Positions 8,614 through 16,364 of a stretch of DNA of 64,000 nt are shown here, piece after piece. The stretch spans positions 4,494,501 through 4,558,500 of the forward strand of contig NZ_VFML01000001.1 of NCBI RefSeq assembly GCF_006715045.1, in the 5' to 3' direction. A program made the position numbers and the translations under genes. The notes under the pieces were generated by a model. That model was not told the origin of the DNA. It worked only from the letters and a program-made list of their open reading frames with translations, and searched no databases. The stretch is from Amycolatopsis cihanbeyliensis. Its GTDB lineage: Bacteria; Actinomycetota; Actinomycetes; Mycobacteriales; Pseudonocardiaceae. How positions within the stretch are numbered: position 1 is the stretch's first letter; every line of letters starts with the position of its first letter.

Positions 8614-9354
8614 TCAGCGAGCGCTGGTGTCCAGCAGGTCGATTCCGGCGCTGTCCGGCAGCGGTCGGTCCGGGTCCAGCCGCAGGCCGCGCTCACCGAG
8701 TATGCCGTCCAGCAGCCGCCACACCGAGCGGGCGAGGTCGGCGGTGAACTGCTCGGCCGTGCCACCCTCCGGCTCGGCCAGCCACCTGCCGATCGCGGCC
8801 TCGACGAAGGCGACCAGCCCGAAGGCGAACGGTTCCGTGCCCCGATCCTCGAGGCCGGTCGCGCGCAGTGCGCCGGCGAGCAGCCTGCCGAGGTTCACCG
8901 CGAACGCCCCGGTGAAGTCGGTGATCGCGTCGGAGCGGCCGGCGGGGTCCCTGCGCGAGTGCCGCGCCAGGTACCGGTAGAGCTGCCGGTGGGTACCGAG
9001 CCAGCGCACGATGGTGTCGATCGCCGAGGTGATGATCTCGTGTGGCGCGCCGCCGGCGCGCCACACCGGGGCGAGCTCGGCCATCAGCCGCTGCACGATG
9101 CGCTGGCACACCGCGTGTTGCAGGTCCGCCTTGCCGTCGAAATGCCGGTACAGCCGTGGCCGGGCCACCCCGGCCTGGGCGGCGATCTGCTCGGTGAGCA
9201 CGTCCGGGCCGTGCCGCTCGATCACCGTGATCGCCGCCTCGGCGAACTCGGCACGCCTGCGCTCGCGCTGCCCTTCCCAACGCGTGGCCCGGCCGTCCCG
9301 CCTGCCGGTGCTGCCCGTCACTCCGCCTGCCACCTGCACCAACTTACCCGTCAC
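8614..9354 (-). CDS. TetR-family transcriptional regulator
   Basis: The 246-residue protein has a basic 30-residue N-terminal extension, then a TetR helix-turn-helix (AEAAITVIERHG, LTEQIAAQAGVARPRLYRHF) at about residues 35-80. A helical ligand-binding domain follows. It starts only 3 bases after the stop of the acyl reductase gene and lies on the same strand, so the two are almost certainly one operon. This arrangement predicts that it controls its own operon, through the palindrome found in front of the reductase. The ligand is probably an acyl-CoA or lipid by association; that is inference. Confidence 0.92.
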   Translation of the reverse strand: MTGKLVQVAGGVTGSTGRRDGRATRWEGQRERRRAEFAEAAITVIERHGPDVLTEQIAAQAGVARPRLYRHFDGKADLQHAVCQRIVQRLMAELAPVWRAGGAPHEIITSAIDTIVRWLGTHRQLYRYLARHSRRDPAGRSDAITDFTGAFAVNLGRLLAGALRATGLEDRGTEPFAFGLVAFVEAAIGRWLAEPEGGTAEQFTADLARSVWRLLDGILGERGLRLDPDRPLPDSAGIDLLDTSAR

Positions 9355-9357
9355 AGC

Positions 9358-11346
9358 TCATAGCCGGCGCCAGAGCAGGCGGGTCAGGGTGGCGACGACG
9401 GCGACAAGGGGGTGCCTGCGCCCATCGGCGTGCTTGGTGTCCGGCGCGGTTTCCGGCATTGCCTGGTATGCCGCCAGATGAGTGAGCGCGCGCATGGTGT
9501 GCGGGGCCAGCCGGTCGGCGAGGTCGGCCGCGGTTCCCGCGGGCCGGTTGACCACCTCGGGCCTGCGTTCCAGTGCCCGCACGATCATCGTCGCGGCCTG
9601 CTCCGGGCTGAGCGAGGGCAGCCTGCGGAACACCCTCGCGCTCGGTGCGCTCATCGCGGTACGTACCAGCGGCACCCGGACCGAACTGAACGTCACGCCC
9701 TCGGCCAGCAGGTCCCTTCCGGCCACCTTGCCGAACTCGTCCAACGCGGCCTTCGAGGCCAGGTACGCGGAGAACCGCGGGGTGTGGTTCTGCAGGCCCT
9801 GCGTGGTGACATTGACGATATGCCCGAATCGCTGCTCGATCATCGCGGGTAGCAGCGCGAAGGTCAGCCGTAGCGGGGCGAAGTAGTTCAGCGCCATGGT
9901 GCGCTCGTAGTCGTGCAGCCTGCTGGTGGAGTGCGCCACCGAGCGGCGGATCGACCGGCCCGCGTTGTTCACCAGCATGTCCACCGCACCGTGCTCGGCG
10001 AGCACCCGCTTGATCATCGCGTCGACCGCCTCGGAGTCGGTCACGTCGCAGGGATGGATCGCGGCCTGCCCACCCGCCGAGTGGATCTCGTCGCGCACCG
10101 CGGCCAGTTCGTCCGAGCGCCTGGCCACCAGCAGCACGGTGGCGCCCCGCCGCGCCACGCGCAGCGCGGTGGCCCTGCCGATCCCCGTGGACGCGCCGGT
10201 GATCATCACCCGCCGGCCACGCAGTGGGGTCTTCCGCTCGCCCCGCCGGACCCGATCGAGGTCCAGATGTTCGGCCCAGTACCGGTACACCCGCTCGGCG
10301 TAGGTGGCGAGCGGCGGGCATTCGATGCCCGTCCCGGCCAGCGCCGCGCGGGTCGCGGTGGTGTCGAACCGGACCGGAAGGGTGAGTACGGGCAGCACCT
10401 CGGCCGGGATGCCGAGTTCGGTCAGCGCCGCGGCGAGTGCTTGCTGCCGCACCGAGGGTCGCTGCCGCCCGGCGAGCGCGTGCCCGGCCCGGCGCAGCGT
10501 GCCGGAAAGGTTCAACGGCAACGTGCGCACGATGCGCGGACCGCCGGCCGCGCCGACAAAGGCGTTGTACACCTCGTTCAACGACTGCGGTTCGGGCGCG
10601 GCGAGGTGGTAGGTCGCCCCGCTGGCGGCCTCGACGTGCATCAGCCGCTCCATGGCCTCGACCACGTAGTCCACCGGGACCATGTTGGTGGCGCCGAGCT
10701 CGGGGCCGACCAGCGGCAGGCGGGCGGGCAGGCGCGCGATCCTGGTGAACGCGGGGAAGAAATAGTAAGGCCCGTCCACCTTGTCCATCTCGCCGGTCAC
10801 GGAGTCGCCGACCACGGCCGAGGGGCGGTAGATCCGGTACGGCACCGAGTCCTGTTCCCGTACCAGTTTCTCCGCGGCGAACTTGGTCGCGTGGTACGGC
10901 GAGGGCAGCCGCTGGCCGAGGTCGAAGTCCGACTCGGTGAACCGGCCCTCGTGCTCGCCGGCCACCGCGATCGAGGACACATGGTGCAACCAGCGTGCCC
11001 GCGCCCGCTCGGCGAAGGTGAGCACGTTGCGGGTGCCGGTGACATTGGCGGCCTCGTTGGCCTCCCGGCCCGCGGTCATGTCGTAGATCGCGCCGAGATG
11101 CACCACGTGTTCCGGCGGCTCGGTCAGGCTCGCCGGATCGACGCCCAGCCCCTCCGCGGTGAGGTCGCCGGACACCGGGACCACCCGCTCCGGGTTCGGC
11201 CACTGCTCGGTCAGCTCGGCCAGCCGTTCCCTGGACCGCTCGCGCACCAGCACGTACACCCGGGTGCAGTCCGGCCTGGTCAGCAGCCTGTGCACCAGCC
11301 TGCGGCCGAGGAAGCCGGTGCCGCCGGTGACGAAGTAACTGGTCAT
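9358..11346 (-). CDS. Two-domain short-chain dehydrogenase / fatty acyl-CoA reductase, AcrA1-like
   Basis: The 662-residue protein fuses two NAD(P)-binding domains. The N-terminal half (residues 1-350) begins TSYFVTGGTGFLGRR and has YHATK as its YxxxK pair; this is the extended, male-sterility/acyl-reductase type. The C-terminal half (from about 380) has ITGASTGIGRATALR and a Tyr-Leu-Ala-Ser-Lys active site; this is a classical SDR. Mycobacterial AcrA1 (Rv3391) has this architecture and is linked to reduction of fatty acyl chains. The ATG at 11346 is chosen because GGGAGG lies 7 bases upstream. A longer reading would begin inside the promoter. It is first gene of an operon with the TetR gene. 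Confidence 0.88.
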   Translation of the reverse strand: MTSYFVTGGTGFLGRRLVHRLLTRPDCTRVYVLVRERSRERLAELTEQWPNPERVVPVSGDLTAEGLGVDPASLTEPPEHVVHLGAIYDMTAGREANEAANVTGTRNVLTFAERARARWLHHVSSIAVAGEHEGRFTESDFDLGQRLPSPYHATKFAAEKLVREQDSVPYRIYRPSAVVGDSVTGEMDKVDGPYYFFPAFTRIARLPARLPLVGPELGATNMVPVDYVVEAMERLMHVEAASGATYHLAAPEPQSLNEVYNAFVGAAGGPRIVRTLPLNLSGTLRRAGHALAGRQRPSVRQQALAAALTELGIPAEVLPVLTLPVRFDTTATRAALAGTGIECPPLATYAERVYRYWAEHLDLDRVRRGERKTPLRGRRVMITGASTGIGRATALRVARRGATVLLVARRSDELAAVRDEIHSAGGQAAIHPCDVTDSEAVDAMIKRVLAEHGAVDMLVNNAGRSIRRSVAHSTSRLHDYERTMALNYFAPLRLTFALLPAMIEQRFGHIVNVTTQGLQNHTPRFSAYLASKAALDEFGKVAGRDLLAEGVTFSSVRVPLVRTAMSAPSARVFRRLPSLSPEQAATMIVRALERRPEVVNRPAGTAADLADRLAPHTMRALTHLAAYQAMPETAPDTKHADGRRHPLVAVVATLTRLLWRRL

Positions 11347-11375
11347 CGCGCCCTCCCGGAGCCGAGTAAATACCT

Positions 11376-11390
11376 GGAACACAATGTACC
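11376..11390 (-). promoter_or_regulatory. TetR-type operator candidate before the acyl reductase-tetR operon
   Basis: GGAACA-CAA-TGTACC (11376-11390) is a 6-3-6 inverted repeat with one mismatch. The outer bases are partly paired too (CTGGAACA / TGTACCGG). It lies 30 bases before the reductase ATG in an otherwise AT-rich promoter patch and would block polymerase if bound. Binding by the operon's own TetR protein is inferred. Confidence 0.5.
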
Positions 11391-11492
11391 GGATACTTTT
11401 CCGGGCCGGCAGTGCCTTCCCGGCGCCCGGGTCACCACGGTCGCGGTCTAGGCTGGTCGCGGAGCCACCGCAGCAAGCAGGGGAGGTACCGG

Positions 11493-11681
11493 GTGAAGCA
11501 GGAGGGCAGCCTGTTCGGGCTGGTCAGCGCCGTGATCGGGCTGGTGTTCGCGGTGAGCAAGCTGCGCCAGGCGCGCAAGGACAAGGACAAGCTACGGCTG
11601 GCCAACGCCGTGGCGGGCGCGGCGGCGGTCGCCACCGAGGTGGCCATCGCCGTCCGCGCCCGCAGGTCGAAGGGCCGGTAA
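11493..11681 (+). CDS. Small two-helix membrane protein of unknown function
   Basis: This is a 62-residue protein from a GTG start with a strong GGGGAGG ribosome-binding site 5 bases upstream. A TANNNT box (TAGGCT, 11449-11454) sits about 40 bases before the start. Residues 7-22 (FGLVSAVIGLVFAV core) form a likely membrane helix. A highly charged linker (KLRQARKDKDKLR) follows, then an alanine/valine-rich second helix and a basic tail. I do not recognise a named family. It stands alone between the reductase operon and the RHH/SPFH pair, and its stop is 5 bases from the end of the convergent RHH gene. Confidence 0.6.
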   Translation: MKQEGSLFGLVSAVIGLVFAVSKLRQARKDKDKLRLANAVAGAAAVATEVAIAVRARRSKGR

Positions 11682-11686
11682 GGCGC

Positions 11687-11908
11687 TTACTCCTCACTCT
11701 GGCCGTGCTCCCGGTCTCCCTTTCGCGGGCGGCCTCGTGGTCGCATCCTGCTCACGTTGCCGGGGAGTCGCCCGCTGTCGGAAAGGGCCTTGCGTAGCAG
11801 GAACTCGATCTGCGCGTTGGTGCTGCGCAACTCGTCGGCGGCCCAGCGGGCGAGTGCGTCGTGCACCGCCGGGTCCAGTCGCAGCAAGACCTTCTTCCGC
11901 TCCGTCAT
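11687..11908 (-). CDS. Small ribbon-helix-helix (Arc/CopG-like) protein
   Basis: This 73-residue protein begins TERKKVLLRLDPAVHDAL, a beta strand then a helix. ARWAADELRSTNAQIEFLLRKAL follows as the second helix, so the pattern is a ribbon-helix-helix fold. The tail is basic (RPRGRPRKGDR), an AT-hook-like segment that would add DNA contacts. It lies 9 bases downstream of the SPFH gene and is presumably co-transcribed. It may autoregulate through the palindrome ahead of that operon. No toxin-like partner is visible, so an antitoxin role is not supported. Confidence 0.72.
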   Translation of the reverse strand: MTERKKVLLRLDPAVHDALARWAADELRSTNAQIEFLLRKALSDSGRLPGNVSRMRPRGRPRKGDREHGQSEE

Positions 11909-11917
11909 CGGGAACGG

Positions 11918-12865
11918 CTACTGGTAGAGCGAGCCGGTGTTCACCACCGGTTGCGTGTCCCGGTCACCGACCAGCACGACCATCAGGTTGCTGACCATGG
12001 CGGCCTTGCGTTCCTCGTCCAGGTCCACCACGTCCTGCTCGGCGAGCCGGTCCAGGGCCATCTCCACCATGCCGACCGCGCCCTCCACGATCCGCTTGCG
12101 CGCGGCCACCACGGCGCCGGCCTGCTGCCTGCGCAGCATCGCCTGGGCGATCTCCGGCGCGTAGGCCAGGTGCGTGATCCTGGACTCGATCACGGTCACC
12201 CCTGCCGAGGCCACCCGCGCGGCGATCTCGGTGCACAACTGCTCGGCGACGTCCTGGGTGTTGTCCCGCAGCGAGGCCCGCTGCTCCTGGTGCGCGTCGT
12301 AGGGGTAGCTGTTGGCGATGTGCCGCACCGCCGTCTCGCTCTGGATGCTGACGAACTCCACGAAGTCGTCCACCTCGAACGTCGCCTGCGCGGTGTCCTC
12401 GACCTTCCACACCACCACGGCGGCGATCTCGATCGGGTTGCCGTCGGCGTCGTTCACCTTGGCCACGCCGGTCTCGTGGTTGCGGATCCGGGTGGACACC
12501 GCGCTGCGTACCGAGATCGGGTTCACCCACTGCAGCCCGTGCGAGCGCAGGGTGCCGGTGTAGCGGCCGAGGAACTGCACCACGCGCGCCTCACCGGGCG
12601 CGACCGGAGTGAGCCCCCCTGCCAGTACCGGTGCGGCCAGCACCAGTAGGCCGCCGACGATGATCATCGATACGCCCGCGCCCTGGTTGTCGTTCGCGGC
12701 CAGCACGATGCCCAGCACGACCAGCAGCGCACCGCCGAGGAAGGCCAGCAGCACCACCCCGACCATGGGGAAGCCGTTCACCGAGCGCGCCGCCCGCTCG
12801 GTGACCTGCGGTTTCGGCATGTCCAGCTGGATGTCGTCCGCCACGTCCGCTCGTTTCTCCGCCAT
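11918..12865 (-). CDS. SPFH/Band-7 (prohibitin-stomatin) domain membrane protein
   Basis: The 315-residue protein has two N-terminal membrane segments ([21 protein letters not shown], then [17 protein letters not shown]), then an SPFH domain. Recognisable blocks are [21 protein letters not shown], the [18 protein letters not shown] region and a long helical stretch ending [28 protein letters not shown] proteins oligomerise on membranes as scaffolds and often work with membrane proteases. ATG 12865 is preferred over the upstream ATG at 12907, because the latter would lie inside the apparent -10 box (TATGCT, 12913-12908). It leads the RHH gene and is divergent from the NatAB-like exporter. Confidence 0.9.
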   Translation of the reverse strand: MAEKRADVADDIQLDMPKPQVTERAARSVNGFPMVGVVLLAFLGGALLVVLGIVLAANDNQGAGVSMIIVGGLLVLAAPVLAGGLTPVAPGEARVVQFLGRYTGTLRSHGLQWVNPISVRSAVSTRIRNHETGVAKVNDADGNPIEIAAVVVWKVEDTAQATFEVDDFVEFVSIQSETAVRHIANSYPYDAHQEQRASLRDNTQDVAEQLCTEIAARVASAGVTVIESRITHLAYAPEIAQAMLRRQQAGAVVAARKRIVEGAVGMVEMALDRLAEQDVVDLDEERKAAMVSNLMVVLVGDRDTQPVVNTGSLYQ

Positions 12866-12903
12866 CGTCCTCAGTCCCCTTTCGGTCCCCGACGTTGTCA
12901 TAA

Positions 12904-12924
12904 CCATAGCATAGTGATATCACT
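12904..12924. promoter_or_regulatory. Divergent promoter with perfect AGTGATATCACT palindrome
   Basis: AGTGATATCACT (12913-12924) is a perfect 12-bp palindrome in the 86-bp gap between the SPFH and NatA-like genes. On the minus strand it abuts and overlaps a -10-like TATGCT (12913-12908). A bound repressor would control the SPFH-RHH operon and possibly the ABC operon. The RHH protein encoded by the operon is a reasonable candidate ligand. Confidence 0.55.
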
Positions 12925-12951
12925 TTAAGCATCAGCAGATGGGGAGGAACG

Positions 12952-13881
12952 ATGAGACAGGACCAGCGCTTGGAGATCGACCGGATCTCCAAGCGGTACG
13001 GATCGGTGGTCGCGCTGCGCGAGATGACCTTCGATGTCCGGGCGGGTGAGCTGTTCGGGTTCGTCGGCAGCAACGGCGCGGGCAAGACCACCGCGATGCG
13101 GATCGCGCTCGGCGTACTGTCGGCGGACTCCGGCGAGGTCCGCTGGGCCGGCGGGCCGATCACGCTGGAGAACCGGCGGCACATCGGCTACATGCCGGAG
13201 GAACGCGGGCTGTACCCGAAGATGAAGGTGGCCGAGCAGCTGATCTACCTGGCACGGCTGCACGGCATGTCCAGGTCCGAGGCGCAGCGGTCCGCGCGGG
13301 CGTGGATGGAGCGGCTCGGCGTGGCCGAGCGGCGCGAGGACGAGGTGCAGAAGCTCAGCCTCGGTAACCAGCAGCGGGTGCAGCTCGCCGCGGCGCTGGT
13401 GCACAACCCGGAGATCCTGGTGCTGGACGAACCGTTCTCCGGGCTGGACCCGGTGGCGGTGGACGTGATGAGTGCCGTGCTCAAGGAGAAGTGTGCGCGG
13501 GGCACGCCGGTGGTGTTCTCCAGCCACCAGCTCGACCTCGTCGAGCGGCTGTGCGACCGGGTCGGAATCGTCCGAAGTGGACAGATGGTGGCCTGTGGCA
13601 CGGTCGCCGAGCTGTCCTCCGGCGGCAACACCCGGCTGGTGGTGGACGCCCCGCTGGCGCCGCGGGGCTGGGCGGACCGGATCGCCGGGGTCAGCACCGT
13701 CGGCTACGAGGACGGTAAGTCCGTGCTCGAGCTCGGCCCCGGCGCCGATGACCAGCTCGTGCTCACGGCCGCCATGGAGACCCCTCCGGTGCGCGAGTTC
13801 GCGCGCAGGCAGCCGAGCCTGACCGAGCTGTTCCGCAACGTCGTCACCGAGAACGGCGCGAGCGAAGGGAGAGCGGCATGA
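12952..13881 (+). CDS. ABC transporter ATP-binding protein, NatA-like
   Basis: The 309-residue ATPase has Walker A GSNGAGKTT at about residue 42, Q-loop GYMPEERGLYPKM, signature LSLGNQQRV, Walker B ILVLDEPFSGLDP and the switch SSHQ. The C-terminal extension (residues 220-309) is the DUF4162 type found in NatA-like exporters. NatAB systems extrude sodium or drugs and peptides, using ATP hydrolysed in the cytoplasm. GGGGAGG lies 6 bases before ATG. The next gene's ATG overlaps its stop (ATGA), giving a tight two-gene operon. Confidence 0.93.
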   Translation: MRQDQRLEIDRISKRYGSVVALREMTFDVRAGELFGFVGSNGAGKTTAMRIALGVLSADSGEVRWAGGPITLENRRHIGYMPEERGLYPKMKVAEQLIYLARLHGMSRSEAQRSARAWMERLGVAERREDEVQKLSLGNQQRVQLAAALVHNPEILVLDEPFSGLDPVAVDVMSAVLKEKCARGTPVVFSSHQLDLVERLCDRVGIVRSGQMVACGTVAELSSGGNTRLVVDAPLAPRGWADRIAGVSTVGYEDGKSVLELGPGADDQLVLTAAMETPPVREFARRQPSLTELFRNVVTENGASEGRAA

Positions 13882-15059
13882 ACTCCATCCTCCTCGTGGC
13901 CGCGCGGGAGATCAGCACGCGGCTGCGCTCCAAGGCCTACGTGATCACCACCATGCTGCTGCTGATCCTGATCGTCGCCTTCACCGTGGTGATGAAGCTG
14001 ATCAGCGGGAGCGGTGGGGCGGACGCCACGGTCGGTGTCACCGCCCAGAACGGCGGTCTCGCCGCGCCGATGCGTGCCGCGGCGACCACCGTGGGCCAGA
14101 CCGTGCAGACTCCGACCGTCGCGAGCGAGGCCGCGGGCCGGGAACGGGTCGAGTCCGGGGAGCTGGACGCCCTGCTGGTCGGCGACGGCAGCCGGGTCGA
14201 GGTGGTCGTCGACCAGGATCTGGACCGCGACCTGCGCACCGCGCTGAACGTGCTGGCCAGCCAGCTCGCGCTGAACCAGGAGATCACCGGCCTCGGCGGC
14301 GATCCGGCGCGGGTGAACGCGGCGGTGGCCGAGGCTGCCGTGCAGGTCCGACCGATCAACGCGCCGAACGACTACGGGCCGGAGCAGCTGGTCATCGGCA
14401 TCATCGTCGGCGGCCTGATCTACATGTCGGTGTTGATCAACGGCCAGCTCGTCGCGCAGGGCGTGGTCGAGGAGAAGACCAGCAGGGTGGTGGAGCTGCT
14501 GCTGTCCACCATCCGGCCGTGGCAGCTCATGGCGGGCAAGGTGCTCGGCATCGGCACGATCGGCCTGCTCCAGATGGCCGCGATCGCGATCGTCGGGGTG
14601 GTCTCCGGGCTGAGCACGGGCACGCTGACCCTTTCCATCTCGGCGGCCGCGGGTACGGTGACCTGGCTCATCGTCTGGTACCTGCTCGGGTTCTTCTGCT
14701 ACGCCATGGTGTTCGCCGCGCTGGGCGCGCTGGTCTCCCGGCAGGAGGATGTCGGCGGCGCGGTCACCCCGCCGCTGATGCTGATCATCGCGGGCTGGGT
14801 GGTCGGCATCTCCGTCCTGCCGAGCGACCCCGGAAACTCGCTCGCCGAGACGATGTCGATCATCCCGGCCTTCGCCCCGACGCTGATGCCGATGCGGCTG
14901 GCGATGGGCGGGGTACCGGTATGGCAGGCCGCGCTGGCGCTCGCACTGGTGGCCGCGATGATCCCGGCACTGATCTGGCTCGCCGGCCGGATCTACCGCA
15001 ACGCCGTGATGCGCACCGGCGCCAAGGTCAAGTTCCGGGACGCCCTCCGCACCACCTGA
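13878..15059 (+). CDS. ABC-2 type transporter permease, NatB-like
   Basis: The 393-residue membrane protein has an N-terminal helix (residues 20-38), a large extracytoplasmic domain of about 140 residues, then five or six membrane helices. Between these lies the VVEEKTSRVVELLLSTIRPWQLMAGK loop, typical of NatB/ABC-2 permeases, where the cytoplasmic coupling helix sits. It overlaps the ATPase gene by 4 bases and pairs with it as the membrane half of an exporter. A hairpin-forming repeat lies immediately downstream. The substrate is unknown. Confidence 0.92.
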   Translation: MNSILLVAAREISTRLRSKAYVITTMLLLILIVAFTVVMKLISGSGGADATVGVTAQNGGLAAPMRAAATTVGQTVQTPTVASEAAGRERVESGELDALLVGDGSRVEVVVDQDLDRDLRTALNVLASQLALNQEITGLGGDPARVNAAVAEAAVQVRPINAPNDYGPEQLVIGIIVGGLIYMSVLINGQLVAQGVVEEKTSRVVELLLSTIRPWQLMAGKVLGIGTIGLLQMAAIAIVGVVSGLSTGTLTLSISAAAGTVTWLIVWYLLGFFCYAMVFAALGALVSRQEDVGGAVTPPLMLIIAGWVVGISVLPSDPGNSLAETMSIIPAFAPTLMPMRLAMGGVPVWQAALALALVAAMIPALIWLAGRIYRNAVMRTGAKVKFRDALRTT

Positions 15060-15075
15060 CCCGCCCCGGGGAAAA

Positions 15076-15128
15076 GCCCTGAACGTGGCGTTTGAGACGT
15101 CAGATGTCTCAAACGCCACGTTCAGGGC
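15076..15128. terminator. Perfect 23-bp inverted repeat hairpin between convergent genes
   Basis: The arm at 15076-15098 (starting GCCCTGAACGTGGC) is exactly repeated as its complement at 15106-15128 (ending GCCACGTTCAGGGC) around a 7-base loop. It lies between the stops of the NatB-like gene (+) and the M23 peptidase gene (-), so it can act as a bidirectional terminator. There is no T-run. Its arms are shared with the next repeat, which suggests a dispersed genomic repeat family rather than a simple terminator. Confidence 0.75.
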
Positions 15129-15135
15129 GTCTTAC

Positions 15136-15158
15136 GTCCGGAAAGCCACGTTCAGGGC
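15136..15158. repeat. Third half-unit of the same repeat with an exchanged centre
   Basis: This 23-base unit ends in the same 14 bases (GCCACGTTCAGGGC) as the right arm of the preceding hairpin. It begins GTCCGGAAA where that arm has GTCTCAAAC. It therefore looks like a half of a related but different palindrome of equal length, lacking its partner. I recall similar stem sequences scattered in Amycolatopsis-type genomes, but that must be checked by search. Confidence 0.6.
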
Positions 15159-15161
15159 ACT

Positions 15162-16127
15162 TCAGTGGGTGCAGCCGGAGGTGGGGAGGGAACCGATCGA
15201 AGGGACGGTGTCGCCGTCGTAGATGGCCAGCAGCAGCCGTTGCGGGCAGACCAGCGTGCCGTTCCGCTTGATCTGCAGGTGCAGGTGCGGCCCGCTGGAG
15301 TTGCCACTGGTGCCGGAGTACCCGAGTAGCTGACCCGCCTCGACCTCGCCACTGGCCACCGCCGGGGAGCGGAAATGGCAGTAGGTGTAGACCCCGCCGT
15401 CCCTCCCGGTGACCTGGACGCCGTTGCCGCAACCGCGGGAGCCCTGGTCGATCTTCACCGCCCGGCCGCCGTTCACGGCGTACACCGAGTGTCCACTCCA
15501 GACCGGGATGTCGATCGCCGGGTAGTCGTGGTGCGAGGCGGCGTAGGCACTACGCGGTTGCGCACTCCGGTCCAGCGGCAGCGAGTAACCGCCGACCGCG
15601 CCCACCCCGGCGATCAGCTCACGCCAGGTGGCGGTGTCCACGGTGCCGGTGGGGTCGATCCCGTGTTCGTCCTGGAAGTCGCGGACCGCGGTACCGGTCG
15701 CCGTGTCGAAGCTGCCGGTCACGGGCAGGTCGGCGCCGTGCTTGTTCAGCTGTTCCTGCGCCGCCTCGACGGCGTGGGTCGCCGTGCTGCCCTCGGCGAC
15801 CGGGACGACCAGCCCGGCCCAGGTGTTCGGGCCGACGATCCCGTCCACCGCGAGCCCCTCCGCCTGCTGGAACGCGCGCACCTCGCGCTCGGTGTTGGGA
15901 CCGAAGATGCCGTCGACGGCGGTGGTGTGGCCGTGCTGGGTCACCAGGTGCTGCACGGTCCGCACGTTGGTGCCCTGGTGCCCGTCCTGCACCAGCGGCC
16001 AGGAGGCCGCGGACACCGTGGGTACCGGGGACAGTGGGGAGGCCGCGGCGCCGGCCGCGCCGGGCAGGCCGAGGGCGGTCAGCGCGCCGACCACAACGCC
16101 AACGACCGGAATGAGAAATCGTCGCAT
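15162..16127 (-). CDS. Secreted M23 (LytM-type) peptidase with two peptidoglycan-binding domains
   Basis: The 321-residue protein has a Sec signal (MRRFLIPVVGVVVGALTALG, cleavage after GAAGAAA). Two PG_binding_1 repeats follow at about residues 50-110 and 120-185 (VDGIFGPNTEREVRAFQ, VDGIVGPNTW). A C-terminal M23 domain has HHDYPAID supplying the first His/Asp zinc ligands and GPHLHLQI supplying the last His. Such enzymes cut peptide cross-links of peptidoglycan outside the membrane. ATG 16127 was chosen because it begins the signal peptide. It is divergent, across 237 bp, from another PGBD-bearing secreted protein. No c-di-AMP riboswitch was recognised in that gap. Confidence 0.92.
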   Translation of the reverse strand: MRRFLIPVVGVVVGALTALGLPGAAGAAASPLSPVPTVSAASWPLVQDGHQGTNVRTVQHLVTQHGHTTAVDGIFGPNTEREVRAFQQAEGLAVDGIVGPNTWAGLVVPVAEGSTATHAVEAAQEQLNKHGADLPVTGSFDTATGTAVRDFQDEHGIDPTGTVDTATWRELIAGVGAVGGYSLPLDRSAQPRSAYAASHHDYPAIDIPVWSGHSVYAVNGGRAVKIDQGSRGCGNGVQVTGRDGGVYTYCHFRSPAVASGEVEAGQLLGYSGTSGNSSGPHLHLQIKRNGTLVCPQRLLLAIYDGDTVPSIGSLPTSGCTH

Positions 16128-16364
16128 ACCCGGAAAGGAACACGTCCCCCATGCCGGGCTCAAGGGTGCTCGAAAAGCCAAAATAACCCCAACTTTTCTA
16201 CGTATCGCATGGACGAAACGGCAGGTCCGGGTTGGTACCGGGTTCGTTTGAGTGAATATGCGGGAAACAGGTCCCACGTTGCTGGTTGTGGCCTTTGCCC
16301 GCGGTTAGGGTCGGCGACGCCGAGCGTCCCGGGCTCGGAATCGGTGGTGAGAAGGAGGAATGCG

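Noticed and set aside
11687..11908. RHH gene as antitoxin of a toxin-antitoxin pair
   Set aside because: No toxin-like small gene is adjacent; the partner is a long SPFH protein.
12866..12907. Upstream ATG 12907 as SPFH start
   Set aside because: It falls within the -10 box and palindrome; ATG 12865 leads directly into the normal N-terminus.
16128..16364. Possible c-di-AMP (ydaO) riboswitch before a cell-wall hydrolase
   Set aside because: Such hydrolases often carry one, but neither strand here shows the conserved riboswitch core.
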